The notes beneath the pieces were generated by a model. The model ran no database searches, was not told where the DNA came from, and saw nothing but the letters and a program-made list of their open reading frames with translations. A program made the translations under genes and the position numbers. From contig CM055099.1 of assembly GCA_029204225.1 (NCBI GenBank), positions 42,090,597 to 42,154,596 on the forward strand: a DNA stretch of 64,000 bases. Reading direction: 5' to 3'. This document shows, in pieces, positions 1 through 11,590 of this stretch (position 1 is its first letter; the number at the start of each line of letters is the position of its first letter). The DNA comes from Diphasiastrum complanatum. Lineage: Eukaryota; Streptophyta; Lycopodiopsida; Lycopodiales; Lycopodiaceae.

Positions 1-664
1 GATAACCTCCTACACCATCACCTTGTTGTTCATAGAAAAAGTACACCGTACTACCCTAGATGTAATGGCCAGGCTGAACCAACTAACAAGACGATATGTA
101 AAATTTTGACGAAGATAGTTAAAACCAGTCGCTCTGATTGGGAAACAAAACTTTTCTCAACTGTTTGGGCTTACCGCACCACCCCGAAGAAAGCCACTGG
201 GTGGGTTACCCCTTTCCACTTAGTATATGGTCAAGAGGCGGTAATGCCAGTAGAATTCTTAGTCCCATCATTACGAGTCATGGAAGCTTTTTCAACATAT
301 CTCTGTGAAAAAGCTGCAATCGAACAACAACTCAAAACCAGGCTATTTACGTCAACCCAGTTATGCGAGACAAGACTTATATCTTACCACACACAACTGG
401 TTAACAAACGACGCCAAAAGGCGTGGCATGACCATCACCTACGCAATAAAGATCTACATTTAGGTGACCAGGTGCTTTTTTACATCCAAGAAGCACCCCG
501 ACAAATTGAAATTCAGAAGTGAGGGGCCGTATGTTATTAATAAAATCTTTCCTAATGGTGCAGTCCAGTTGCAAACACCTGACGAAATCCTCCTAGACAC
601 TGTCGTAAACGGTGGTCGTCTAAGGCGGTATTACGAAGAGTTGTTTTTTGTTGACCCAAATTAA
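1..664 (+). pseudogene. Ty3/gypsy integrase, C-terminal part (broken)
   Basis: This is the end of a gypsy pol polyprotein, whose integrase would insert element cDNA into the chromosome. The frame is open from base 1, so the upstream part lies outside the window. Early residues read STPYYPRCNGQAE, the segment around the integrase catalytic glutamate, followed by the WAYRTTPKKATGWVTPF block and a basic region. The first frame stops at 522. The conserved C-terminal block (KFRSEGPYVI, then VNGGRLRRYYEE) continues in another frame to 664, so there is a frameshift near 485-505. No chromodomain is visible. It belongs with the 3' LTR at 5913-6879. Family assignment is secure; the gene is dead. Confidence 0.88.
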
Positions 665-1059
665 CATCTTTTCCCTAGTATATATTTTAATTTTTTTATT
701 CTTTCTTTCTATTTTTCTTATGTTCTTGCTTGTAGTTCTAGTTTTGCATGCCTATTTTTCACCTCGTTCCTTGTTTATACTTCATACCATTACTTATGTA
801 CTTTCTATGCATTCTCTTCTTCCTGTACATACTCATGGGTCATGGATGTTCTAGATCAACAAATGATAGGCTACACCATCGGAAATGATTCTCACATTGT
901 AGCCACCTCATCTCTGTCTAACTGGTATCTCAGGCATACAAGCATTCCTGGGGATACATTCTTTTCATAAGAACTTCTACTCTGGGCCACAGTCATATTT
1001 TTCCCTTGAAGTTCTTTACTTGCATCACATGATCCATTCCTTCATATTGGGATTTTGTC
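665..1059. other. Gene-less stretch after integrase
   Basis: T-rich sequence between the end of integrase and the first minisatellite. No gene, RNA or LTR boundary is recognisable. Confidence 0.5.
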
Positions 1060-1410
1060 AAATCTCAACCGACAGGATCCATTCAAATCTCAACCGACAG
1101 GATCCGCTCAAATCTCAACCGATGGAATCCACTCAAATCTCAACCGACGGGATCCGCTCAAATCTCAACTGACGGGATCCACTCAAATCTCAACCGACGG
1201 GATCTACTCAAATCTTCTACCGACAAGATCCGCTCAAATCTCAACCGACGGGATCTGCTCAGATCTCAACCAATGGATTTTTATCAGATCTTGACCGACG
1301 CGACTCTCTCAGATCTCGACCGACGCGACTCTCTCAGATTTCGACCGACGCGATTCTCTCAGATTTCGACCGACGTGACTCCATCAAATCTCGACTGACG
1401 CTTCTCATTC
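1060..1410 (+). repeat. 25-bp minisatellite A, about 14 units
   Basis: Fourteen head-to-tail units of about 25 bp share the core AATCTCAACCGACG. Units drift from a GGATCC-containing form on the left to a GCGACTCTC form on the right, so it aged as a gradient. It lies between the integrase and the extra ORF of the gypsy element. The core recurs at 2044-2290 and, inverted, at 11120-11590. Confidence 0.9.
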
Positions 1411-2043
1411 AAAATCCAACGAACAGACACGTCCCATCATGTCTGAACCCAGCCGACGTTGTCCATAAATGCCATCCCCTCGATGCCATTCGCACCTCAA
1501 CGAAGTGCGAACTTTGGAGCTCTCTGGCGACGATCTACTGGCAATTTCTAGCTCTCCTACACGATCCTGGCGCTCTCTCGTTCTGTGCATCAGTGGTTGC
1601 TTCCACACCATCTCCACCCAATATCAGCCATCCTAGTGTGTTTCCCATTGAGAACGCCACCACAAACAGTCTCCAAACCTTATATCGCCAGTGGAGAACA
1701 AAGCATTTGAAACATTTCGCATGCTGAGGGGTAGTGTCATGCAAGCATTCCATATGCTTCCATTACAATATTGAGTATCACCTTTTAATCATACACACTT
1801 TTCTTTCATCATCTCCAAACACCCATTTTCACCAAAAGCTACTTCCTTTACATCTCCCAATATCTTCATTCTTTCCACTTAGTCACAAACATATACCGAC
1901 ATCTTTTTTTTTGAAACTTCTACCTTCCATTGTTCACATCATACTTCGTTTACCACACATCCTCCATACCCTTCTATCCACAACACCTCCACTTTCACAC
2001 ACCTTCCTTCCCAACCTCAGTTCCTCACAGACCATTCCTTTCC
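1411..2043. other. Gene-less stretch between minisatellites
   Basis: Non-coding by eye, with pyrimidine-rich sequence towards the right. Short overlapping frames here show no recognisable family. Confidence 0.5.
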
Positions 2044-2290
2044 ATTACATCTCAACCGACGCCCTCCGCTCACATCTCAGCCGACGCCCTCCGCTTACAA
2101 CTCAGCCGATGCCCTCTGCTCACATCTCAACCGACGCCATCCACTCACATCTCAACTGACGCCCTCCGCTCACATCTCAACCGGCGCCCTCCGCTCACAT
2201 CTCCACCACTCACATCTCAGTTGATGCCATCCGCTCACATCTCAATCGACACCCTCCGCTCACATCTCAACTGACACCCTTTTTCCAGAT
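2044..2290 (+). repeat. 25-bp minisatellite B, about 10 units
   Basis: About ten units of 25 bp with core CACATCTCAACCGACGCC; one unit is cut to 15 bp. Period and core match minisatellite A, so the arrays are probably related. It ends about 25 bases before the ATG that opens the extra ORF region. Confidence 0.88.
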
Positions 2291-2313
2291 TCTTATTTCC
2301 CAATTATTTCATC

Positions 2314-3085
2314 ATGTCTACCAACCCTGCCTCCAGTTTTGATGACCCTGATGCCAATAAGCTCGACATCCAATTGTCCAAATTGGATATTACTGAAATG
2401 CAACACTGGTACCAACATGCAGCATCCTTCTTTCAAGCCATTGAGTTCCAGATGCCAGTCCTGATGGGGTATCAAAGCCCGTACCTCGTGCATATGATAT
2501 ATGCCAACTACAATGCTGCAACAAGGTCGTGCCAGCTAATAGTTCCTCTTGTGAAAAACTATGTTTACAACATATCATTTGCACCGGCCGACTTGCAACC
2601 TTTTGGGTTCCCAAGAGGACCCAATGCTATCACCAGGACACTTAAAAAAATTGAGCAGACAACATATTTCAAATTCATTGACCCATCCGTGGCCAAGTGG
2701 GAAAACAAGGACGGGTATCGATTCAAAGCAATCAATGACCCACAACCACAAGCAGCATGTGCACACTTGAAAAGTGCACACAACGACCAAGAACCAAGTT
2801 GTAGAGGGTACCCATGTCCCTGCTTCACATGATGGCAGATTCACGACTACATGCCCAGAACCTCTATGATTGGGCACAATTTGTTTTGAACTGCCTTCAT
2901 GAGTGCATTAAGAACAAGCAGCCGATAACAATACTCGGATATCTCTTGACAGATATCACCCTCCACCAAGTCCAGAACGGGCCAAAGCTTCAACAACACT
3001 AGCAGCTTGCGGACAAGGCATGGGAAATTCCCATTGAGTCAACAAAGTCCAAGTGTACATGATCAAGAGCCACTTCACCATCGGG
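2314..3085 (+). pseudogene. Extra ORF of gypsy element, N-terminal part (broken)
   Basis: A reading frame opens with ATG at 2314 (MSTNPASSFDDPDANK) and reads about 170 plausible residues, including FQAIEFQMPVLMGYQ and LQPFGFPRGPNAI. It shifts frame near 2800 and continues as LHAQNLYDWAQFVLNCLHECI, with a stop at 3000-3002. Composition looks like a real globular protein. No Gag, protease, RT, RNase H or integrase motif is present, and I do not recognise the family. Position between integrase and 3' LTR is where envelope-like or other extra ORFs sit in some plant gypsy lineages, but no signal peptide or membrane segment supports an envelope role. Confidence 0.5.
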
Positions 3086-3124
3086 ATCCCAGGCTAAATG
3101 AGTAAACACCAGTATTCTCCTTCT

Positions 3125-3508
3125 GGTACAGAATGAAAGAAGCCCACAACCGGACCCACAAGCAGCTGCAACCTCGGAGTGCAAGAGGCCGACCTCCAAG
3201 GCCCAGTTGCCAGACACAAGGCAACAAAGGATGCAAAAGAAGTTTCAAGCTAGAAGCACATCACCAGTGGGATCAGTTTCAGATGGTTCCACCTCAAATG
3301 ATGGAAGCTCATCCACGGCCTCACAACAACACTCATCACCCTCACATGTCATCGATAGGGTGATGGAGCAACTACCTCTACACCAGCACCTGACATGACA
3401 ATATCTCAAGTCATCGGTCAGCCAGATCAAGTCACCACCCCACCCACACTGATTACTACACCAACGCACCAACATCACCACCGGCACAAGTTTTGGAGGG
3501 GGTGAGGA
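3125..3508 (+). pseudogene. Extra ORF, frameshifted linker segment
   Basis: Short open stretches in different frames encode polar low-complexity sequence rich in Ser, Thr, Gln and Pro (for example STSPVGSVSDGSTSNDGSSS). It bridges the globular-looking part and the coiled-coil part of the extra ORF. Exact frame changes cannot be fixed by eye. Confidence 0.4.
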
Positions 3509-5233
3509 GTGGGGATATCCATTTCCCAGGTCACCGAAGCGGTCCAACAACCACAGGCCCATCAAGTCCACACATTGGACACATCGCAATATTTTGATGC
3601 TGCGGACCTGATGGAAATAAGCGACGACGAGCCAGAGAAGGAGAAGCAGCCAGAGAGAAGTTTGACCCCTCCACTAACCACCACCACCACCACAATAGTT
3701 AGTAACATCATTCCTCCGCTACCTCCACCTCCACCTCCATCTTCAGCTCTAACACCACGTTTATTTTTTAGTTTAGCCTCACCTTCCCACACTTCAGATC
3801 AGTGCCCAACCCTCACTAACCCTAATAAGCTCACCGAAGCAGCCAAATGCTCAATGATCGGCCTATCCGAAACGAGCTATCATATGCATTGGTTGGTTAG
3901 CCAATATCAAATGCTCGAGAGCAAGGTCCAGCATCAAGACCATGAAACTACACATTATCAGAGGCTGGCCAAAGAAAAAGAAAGAGAGACAGTGGAAATA
4001 AAATCCATGATGGCCGGGTAGAAGACCACTCAGGAAGAGGTACAGCAGCAACTGAAGCATCAAATGGTCCAAATCGACCAAGTACGAGATGGATCATCGG
4101 GTGCAATGACAGTCGATGCTCCTCTAGTCAAGCCCGAGGATATTCAATTCCAGGCCCCACAGGCCTCAACCATCTGGATCGAAAAATATGTAAGGCAAAT
4201 CCAAGAACGAGAGGCCAAAAAGAAATATTTTGAAAACATTGTGGCCAAGCAAGAAAAGATCATCCTGGAAACCCAGAAGCAGCTGGAAGATACCACGAAG
4301 ACCCTACAGCAAGTCTTGGACAAGGTGAACCAACTATGTGACACGACGTGCAAGGCCCAACTAGGCACTCAATCAATGAAGCCAGGGGACGATGATGGAA
4401 ATGATGGAGCAGAAAATCAGGACAGGCAAACCCAATCTTCAGACGATAGTTCAGGATCGGGTGGCCAGAGAGCCGATGCTGCTTCCAGAACTTTTTCCCG
4501 ACCCCCTCCCACCTTTAATCCCTCCTCCTACTCTGCATTTAAATTTTCCAAAACATTTATTCCAACTTACCCGATTCTTTCATCTTCCCTCTCTCCATCA
4601 ACTCCTAGCAAAATAATGGGCCCATCAAAAGGTCCAGCTGACACATACAAGGCCCGACGGGATGAGTTCCTCCAACAACTCCACTCCCTCGGTGCGGCGT
4701 ATAATTTGTTAAACCCACCCCGTTCGAAACCTGTCGTTCCTGCACCCCTCTCTCCAGATCATTCCATCCCTGACCTTCCAGAAACTAACACCGACATGGG
4801 ACGTGATGATGACTTCTTGGTAGATCAACCAGAGACAAGAAGGTTCTTGCCCAGACAAGATACGGGCGCAGTTGAGCCATCGACAAGCAAGAAAGCCAAA
4901 GAAAAAGAAACGGGCACCGAGGCCCTAGATGATTATCTGGTGAGGCCATTCCATCCGCGTAGGACAACTTCCCCTACTAGGCCTAGAGGCAAATTGGCTG
5001 ACACAAGAGAGTCAGAAAAGTTTGAGAGGAAATACCCTCCCAACATGAGGGGAGGCAAAGATGACGTAGATCAAAGTCAATACTCCACCAGGGCCGAGAT
5101 CATCGCAGCACTACAACCATAACCAGAGTGGCGGAATAAAGTCCTGAAGGATAGCAGGCAACTCCAAGAGTATCTGAAGGCACCGACATGGAAGCGAGTG
5201 GATCCCTTCTACATGCCACTCAAATGCAACTAA
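3509..5233 (+). pseudogene. Extra ORF, coiled-coil and low-complexity part
   Basis: One frame runs about 575 codons with only two internal stops, TAG at 4019-4021 and TAA at 5120-5122, and resumes with coherent sequence after each. It starts acidic (DLMEISDDEPEKEKQ), has a Pro-rich tract, a first heptad-like stretch near 3840-4060, and a stronger coiled coil near 4170-4345 (REAKKKYFENIVAKQEKIIL). A disordered Ser/Pro-rich region and a basic C-terminal region (FHPRRTTSPTRPRGKL) follow. No known domain is recognised. The layout could suit a structural or RNA-binding protein, but function is unknown. It is decayed, but much less so than neutral sequence of the age implied by the integrase would suggest. 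Confidence 0.5.
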
Positions 5234-5900
5234 ATGCATGGCCGGTAGAAAAGCCATGAGTGGAGTTGGTAAACTAGCCAGTCATTCCAAGAATTTCAGA
5301 GAGAACCTTTGCGGATGATCTGAGGCTGCAGTTACTTGACTTCGGGCACAAGTACAAAATAAGTGCCGATCTTGGCGTGCAAGAAAGTGCCGAATATTGT
5401 AGATCTATGGCCTTTCTGATGTAGCAAGATTGTTTCTGGGATCGAGGCCTGGATCCCATTAAGATCAACCCGAATGTAGCCCTCCAGTCGGAAGAAGACC
5501 ATGAAATGATGGCTAGGCTATACTACAGAGCGGCCTTCATGTCGGCGCATTATGTGACCATGGTGGAGGACTAGCAAGAAATGGGCTTTGTGGAGAAGAT
5601 AAGAGAATACATGGGGCCTCTCAATTTCGGAAGTAAGATTTGCTTCCAAGTTTTTGAAGCCTTGGGATGAAAGACGAGCGAGAGAAAGCAAATGGCACGA
5701 TGACAAGGCGAGCAAGACTCGCAAAAAGTTCTCAAGAAGGTTGGAATGTAGCTGCCAATTGAGAGACTTCCAATTTTGAAAAAAAAAAAAGTTTGCAGAT
5801 AATAAGCACCTGGTTTTACGGAAGCGATCGAAGATCCATGCTTTTCCAAGTGCCAAGCAAAAAGACATCACCGATGTTGCAGTGGGTCCTGCAACAGATT
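5234..5900 (+). pseudogene. Extra ORF, degenerate 3' tail
   Basis: Coding-like fragments continue (FADDLRLQLLDFGHKYK, then MARLYYRAAFMSAHYV near 5510-5560), interrupted by TAG stops near 5421 and 5571. After about 5700 no coding signal is visible up to the polypurine tract. No family is recognised. Confidence 0.35.
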
Positions 5901-5912
5901 AGGGGTAGATAA
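5901..5912 (+). other. Polypurine tract of gypsy element
   Basis: AGGGGTAGATAA lies immediately before the TG that begins the LTR, the expected primer site for plus-strand DNA synthesis. Confidence 0.55.
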
Positions 5913-6879
5913 TGCTAGCAGATTTCAGAGAATCCCCAGATGCCGAGCCAAGCCGAAGACACAAAATACCTCTCACCCATGACCGAGGAGGTCTCAGAAG
6001 GAGGAGACTCAGAAGAAGCTGAGAGCCGAGCATGAGAGCCAAGAACTTACTTGCTAGGATGATAGTGAAATATCTATGTGAGCCTACATGGTGTATCCTA
6101 GAGAAGGAACGACCATGTAGGAGCTAGTCATATTTCCTAGGCTTTGTAAATAAATGTAGACCCCCTTTAAATTAGTTAGAGTGAGCCACCTTTTGATGGT
6201 GAATTTTAGTGGAAGGGCAAATTCCACATGTAATTTCTAATTTGGTGGAATTGCCACTTGGGCTCTACATGGGCAGCCTTCTTGCTTATTTAAGGGCTCC
6301 CCTCTCTTGTGAGGGAGCTTTAAATGTATTGTCAAGTTCTCTTGAGCAAATAAAGAAGATCCTCCATGAGTTCTTGATAATTGCTAAGCTCCTTGTTCAT
6401 GGCAATGTTCTTGAGTGAAGTTTCTATGAGCATGCTTGATTTCCTTGCATTGTAAATTTAACTAGTTTCTTGCTTAGTTGTGGATTAGGATTCATTTCTT
6501 GTTTGTGGAATAAGGTAGGAATCAGCACTCAAGTAAACTAAATAGGCTGGAATAGTAGATCTTGCATACTTTCTTACATTCCAGTTCTTGATTGTTCTTG
6601 AGAAATCTAGGCATCAAGAAATGACTGTTTCTTGATTCTTAGACTGTTAAAATGTTGTTAGGAATCTAGTTACTTGTTTCTTGTTCCTTGTTTCAGTAGT
6701 TAATCTTGTTCTTGATCGCTTTCTGATTTAGTAGATAGTGGTAGGATTGCTCACTATTTCAGAACGTTGATCTTCTTGAGCTATGTCTGGTTACATGGCT
6801 AGTTAATGCATGTAGCTGAGTATCGGATCCGTGACTCCCACTGACAGGCTGGGAAATACACGCTGCAACCTGAGTAACA
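5913..6879 (+). mobile_element. Gypsy 3' LTR, plus strand
   Basis: It starts with TG after a polypurine tract and aligns, in reverse complement, with 12231-13245. Shared landmarks include ACCGAGGAGGTCT, GAGCCGAG and a TATTTAAG promoter box near 6287-6295, plus the stretch around TAAACTAAATAGGCTGG. The right end is placed at GTAACA near 6879 by matching the other copy and may be off by tens of bases. Divergence is substantial, so both insertions are old. It is the 3' LTR of the element whose integrase starts the window. Confidence 0.65.
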
Positions 6880-9040
6880 CTTCTGTTTAGTAACTGTTCT
6901 AATAAGAAGAAGATCCGTAAGAACCATTACTACAGAAGAATGAAAAAGTAAAGAAACACAATAAATTTGTGTTCACAGAGTCAGAGAATCTGCGAACACC
7001 TCCATATTGCTTCTGGACGTTTCCGCAATTCTTCTCTCAGTCAAAGTTCCAGTCTTGTCGATGCTCTTTCCTGATAGGTAGCACAAATCTTGGTTATCAG
7101 TCTTCAAGGAAACGGGCTCATTCACACATTGGTGGTAGAAACAGATTGGACGAATGGTTGGTGACAGCAAGGAAACATGATGAAGGCTTGGTGGCAAGGT
7201 GAAGGAACTGATAGTTCTACAGTTGCAACCTTGGACCCTTGCAATGTCGAGCTTTGACCACCACTTGCTGGGTGAGGAGCTCACTTTATTTTGCAGGTTC
7301 ACGGTTGTGTTCATCTTTCTTTTTCTGCAGCTCTTTCTTTTTATCCATTACTTTGGACCTCTTTGGGCTTCATAAGAGGAGATTCAGCTATCATTGCTCT
7401 AGAGAGTTTCTTTCGAACAAGATTGCTCTAACTCATCTGTTGCTTAAGTTTTGTCCTGTCCTCCTCCGTTTCTTTGCTTAATTTCTTATGTCTTCTAGCT
7501 GCTTCGTATGCTTCTTAGATCTTCATTTGGCTAATCATCCATTGTAGGTGGCAGGTAGTCTCCACAAGACCCTTGCAATGATCTATCAACTGCTTCGATA
7601 AGACTATAAAAAACTGGGAATTTTTTAGAGGAATAGTGAACTGATAATAAATAGACAGATGGAAGGTAGGGTGGAGGTGGTGACATCGATAGATGGCATG
7701 GACGATAGGCATGAGGATGGGTGCAGAAGTATGGCAAGAGGCCGGTTAAAAAAGGAGATTGATTTCCCAATGTTTGTGTTTTCCTTTTCTGAAGGATCTT
7801 CGTCATGATTGGAATACTTCTTCTGATTGAGTCGCTTTGGATTGCCCATCTGTCCTCTTAGCCTTGTCGTTTTTATATTTGACTTGTGACCTTGGCTGTC
7901 GATCTTGCTGATGTTGTTGCTGGCAGCGTAACTGCTCAAGTGGATCCAAGCAAATCCACTCTACCCCTCCAAAAAAAATCTGTTGGTGGGGATATTGTTG
8001 CTGGTAACTGTTCATGCTCAAGATTTGATCGGCTTGTGGAACACGTAGTTGAAAACACGTTGAACATGTGACTGGACTAAAGATTGAACAAATTTTAACT
8101 AAATTTGTTTCGATCTTGCTGACTCAAAGATGAATTTGGAAATGAGATACATGAATTAACTCTGATGTGATCTGTACTTCGCAGATTTGGAATATGCTCA
8201 AAAATTCGAAACTCTGTATAAGGTGATTTGAAGATTGGTTGAGGAATGACAAGTTATTCTTGAGATATGCTACATGATGTCTCTTGTTAAATGGCTATCC
8301 TTGATGAACTAAAAACAAATTTAGAAAAAGATATGCAATTAGAAGAAATTACCAAATCACAAAACTATAAAAAATAAACAAGAAAGATACCAATGCTACA
8401 GAGAGTGAAAGTTGTAGAGCACTCGTCAAACAAAAAATCATTCATCAACATGTATAATTCACCTTGACAATTGCAATATTCCATTGGTTTTGTAGAGTAG
8501 TGAGACTTACTCTGACATGCCCTTGTCAAAACAAGGCAGGGTTGGTGACACTAAAATCTACCATCATTGATAGCAGAGGTTGTAAGATATAGTGTGAGAT
8601 GCAGGTATGAGTGAGGAACTATGTCCTGAGTACCTCTCTGAGCAAGAGATTCAGAACCGAATCTCTGTCTAGATTTCCGAATCTTAGATTTATTGTATAT
8701 TGGCACATTGGATATCTTATTAGCATGTGGGAAGACAAATACATTTGAGGTTGTAGAAGGGGAGAAAAACTGTCAATTTGCTATGGAGGTTGCTCTTGGT
8801 TGGACATTGTAGCAGATGACAGAATATCAGTTTCGCTTTCCTCCTACAAGGACTCATGTCATATCAGTGTCTTTTGCATTATGGAGTTGGTGAATTGCGT
8901 GGTAATGTAGAACTTTGCAAGAAACTTCTTGAGTGAACAGCAGGTTTAACTGTTGGGTGCTATGGTGCTCGTGTTGTGTTGTCGTGACGATCCTATCGGG
9001 AGTCATAACTAACGTGTTGGGAAGGTAGAATCTTGTTGGG
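6880..9040. other. Unassigned stretch between two gypsy fragments
   Basis: By position this could be the pol side of the minus-strand gypsy element whose gag is at 9041-10329, but no protease, RT or integrase motif could be found. Short minus-strand basic, charged stretches near 7320-7480 might be remnants of a gag-pol linker. No functional gene is supported. Confidence 0.45.
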
Positions 9041-10329
9041 CTATTTTGGATAGTCTTTGAAACTATGTTTATTGAAACAATCGGTACACTTGGCGTGATA
9101 CTTGGTCTTGACTGGGCAATCAACCATAAAATGGCCGGTTTCACCACCACAAATGAAACATCTGTTGTTGAATGGCCCTTGTCTAATGGCATAGCCATCT
9201 TGTATGGCTAATGGTTTTGGATTTTCTAGTGGGTATTCATAATAATGCAAGGAATATCCAGATTGTAATGGTTGTTCTTCATATCGTTGGACTGTATGTG
9301 CTTAGATAGGCTGATATGAAGGACAAGCATCACCATGATGCGTAGCCCGACAGTGTGGGCACCATATTGGTTTTCGTCTATAAGGTACCTATGCAGGATT
9401 TGGCTAACTAGGCAAACTGCTTTGGATAGACGTCCGGGTAGTTTGAAACTCATTGGTGAGTTTCTTCATTTGTAGTTGATGTTGTTTATTAAGCAACTCC
9501 AACTGGAATTTCTAAAGCTGATCTCGGATACCTCCGATAAGCTTCGACTCATGGACAGGAGCACGTGGTGCTCTCCTTTCCCTAGATGCGTCAACATCTG
9601 ATCCCTCATCTTCTTCTTTGATGGCATCAGACATAGCTAACTTTAGGCTCATATATTCATCATTGGATTTAAGCTCGCATCTAATCCATCTTGGAAGGCC
9701 GACTAAAAATCAGATGATGAGCATCTGTTCGGTGGATTGTTCTTGTACTTGACTTTCGAGGCGTTTGAAACATTTGATATAGTCTCGTACATGTTCGTCT
9801 TTTGCCATCTTGATGTTACTCAATTTGAAAAAAAGGCTCTCGATCAAGCGAAAGGGCTTAAAATGCTTGATAAAGGACTCTTTCGAAACTGACCAGTCTG
9901 TCTTATCTTCATGATCAAGGTTGAAAAACCAATCACTTGCTTTAGCAATCATGGTCATCGAAAACAGTTGGACCATAGCATCGGGAGATGTTTCATCATA
10001 CACATCACATGCATTCTCAAAGATTTGCAAAAATCTTTGAGAGTCCGAAGTATCGTCAAACTTTGGTAGATCTAGCTTGGGTGTACGTCTCTCTAGATGA
10101 GCTCCATGAGTGGCAGAAGTACCATTAAGGTTGGTTCAGACCTAGGAGGGTTCAACACCAAAATAATGGGCTCGTGCTCGTGAACACTCAGCTCTATCAG
10201 GTTTTTGTCTCTCAAATGGATTTGTAGATGGCTCGTGGTGTTCGAACCACATTCAGTAGAACCTCTGACGTCTAGTTTGTTCAGCTGTAGGAGGCTTGAT
10301 CTCGTATGGATAATATTCTGGTAGTTCAA
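9041..10329 (-). pseudogene. Ty3/gypsy gag with zinc knuckles (decayed)
   Basis: Reading leftwards, this is a gypsy Gag, the capsid and nucleocapsid protein that packages element RNA. A central part (10030-9710) has the retrotransposon-gag pattern, with motifs such as AKASDWFFNL, FIKHFKPF and VRDYIKCFKRLESQ. It continues past a stop as LPRWIRCELKSNDEYMSLKLA, then a linker with a cysteine/histidine cluster (CPHCRATHHGDAC). A canonical CX2CX4HX4C knuckle (CFICGGETGHFMVDC) lies near 9120-9165. Several in-frame stops and shifts kill it. It belongs with the minisatellite at 11120-11590 and the LTR at 12231-13245. Confidence 0.82.
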
Positions 10330-10379
10330 AATCTGTATGTGGGTCCATTTGATGAGATCTTGTTTTTGTGATTTTTTGG

Positions 10380-11110
10380 GTTTAGTTTTTTTTTTTTTTT
10401 TGTATGGGGTCGAAAATTTGTCTGGATCAGAAAAAAAGATGACGTCAAAAAAAAAAAGTATCGAAAAAATAGAGGACTCGAAAAAACAAATGAATCAAAA
10501 AAATAGAAGGATGGAAAAAATTGTATTGAAAAAATAGAGGACTAGAAACCTGACTCAAAAAATAGAAGGCTCAAAAAACCTGTGTCAAAAAAATATAGGA
10601 CTCGAAAAACAGATGACTCTAGAAAATAGAAGACTCGAAAAAATTGTATCGAAAATTATGCTGTTGAATCTTAAAAAATTGTATGGAAAATTATGTAGGT
10701 GACTCGAAAAAAGATATCGAAAAACTGTGTAGGTGACTCGAACAAAGTGTATCGAAAATGATGGCTCGAAATTTTTTTGGTGACTCAAAAACAATGTATC
10801 AAAAATGATGGCTCGAAAACTTTTTTTTGTGACTCGAAAAAAATGTATTAAAAAGTAATGGCTCAATATCTTTTTAGTGACTCGAAAAAAAATGTATCAA
10901 AAAATAATGGCTCAAAATTTTTTTAGTGACTCAAAAAAAATGTATCGAAAAATAATGGCTCAAAATTTTTTTTAGTGACTCAAAAGAAATGTATCAAAAA
11001 ATTAGGACTCGAAAAAATAGAACTCGAAAAAAAATATGGGAAGTATCAAACTTTTTTAACAAAGGCTCGAAAAAATATAACTCAAAAAAATAAAGGGGTA
11101 TCAAAAAATT
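10380..11110. repeat. AT-rich tandem repeat, about 50-bp unit
   Basis: From about 10690 to 11000 there are six to seven units of about 48-50 bp built on GTGACTCGAAAAAA, ATGTATC and ATGGCTC blocks. To the left (10430-10690) simpler irregular forms of the same words occur. It lies in the leader of the minus-strand gypsy element, between LTR and gag. No coding potential. Confidence 0.8.
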
Positions 11111-11119
11111 AAGCTTGCA

Positions 11120-11590
11120 GTTCCGGTCGAAATTTGATAGATGGCTTTGGTCGAGATTTGACAAATGGGCTCCGGTTGAGATTTAATAGACGGCTCCAGT
11201 TGAGATTTGACAAATGGGCTCCGGTTGAGATTTGATAGAGTGGTTCGGTCAAGAATTAACAAGAGTCCGTCGGTTGAGATTTAAAGCAGGTGCTTCGGTT
11301 GAGATTTCACAAGATGCATCGATTGAGATTTGACTCAGGTGCTTCGGTTAAGATTTGACAGATGGCTCCGTCGGTTGAGATTTGATAAATTGCTCCAGCT
11401 GAGAATTTGATAGATTGGCCTGCGGTTGAGATTTAATAGAATGGCCTCCGGTTGAGATTTAATAGATCACTCCGGTTGAGATTTGAACGATCCGGTTGAG
11501 ATTGAATAGATCACTCTGATTGAGATTTGAACGATTAGCCTCCGGTTGAGAGTTGAACGATGGGCTCCGGTCGAGATGGGAGAAAGGTTT
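11120..11590 (-). repeat. Inverted copy of the ATCTCAACCG minisatellite
   Basis: About 17 degenerate units of 24-27 bp carry CGGTTGAGATTTGA on the plus strand, the reverse complement of the TCAAATCTCAACCG core of minisatellites A and B. Units are more divergent than in A. Here the array sits between LTR and gag, not after integrase. Confidence 0.82.

Noticed and set aside
1060-2290. CRISPR-like arrays
   Set aside because: Units are contiguous 25-bp tandem repeats without unique spacers, in a plant retrotransposon.
2314-5233. Envelope-like gene in the gypsy extra ORF
   Set aside because: Position would fit, but no signal peptide, transmembrane segment or fusion-like region is visible.
6973-7314. 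Minus-strand frame containing DKTGTLT, the P-type ATPase phosphorylation motif
   Set aside because: Only these seven residues match. Flanking residues show no P-type ATPase transmembrane or hinge sequence, the frame is short, and it lies between transposon fragments. Chance is the better explanation.
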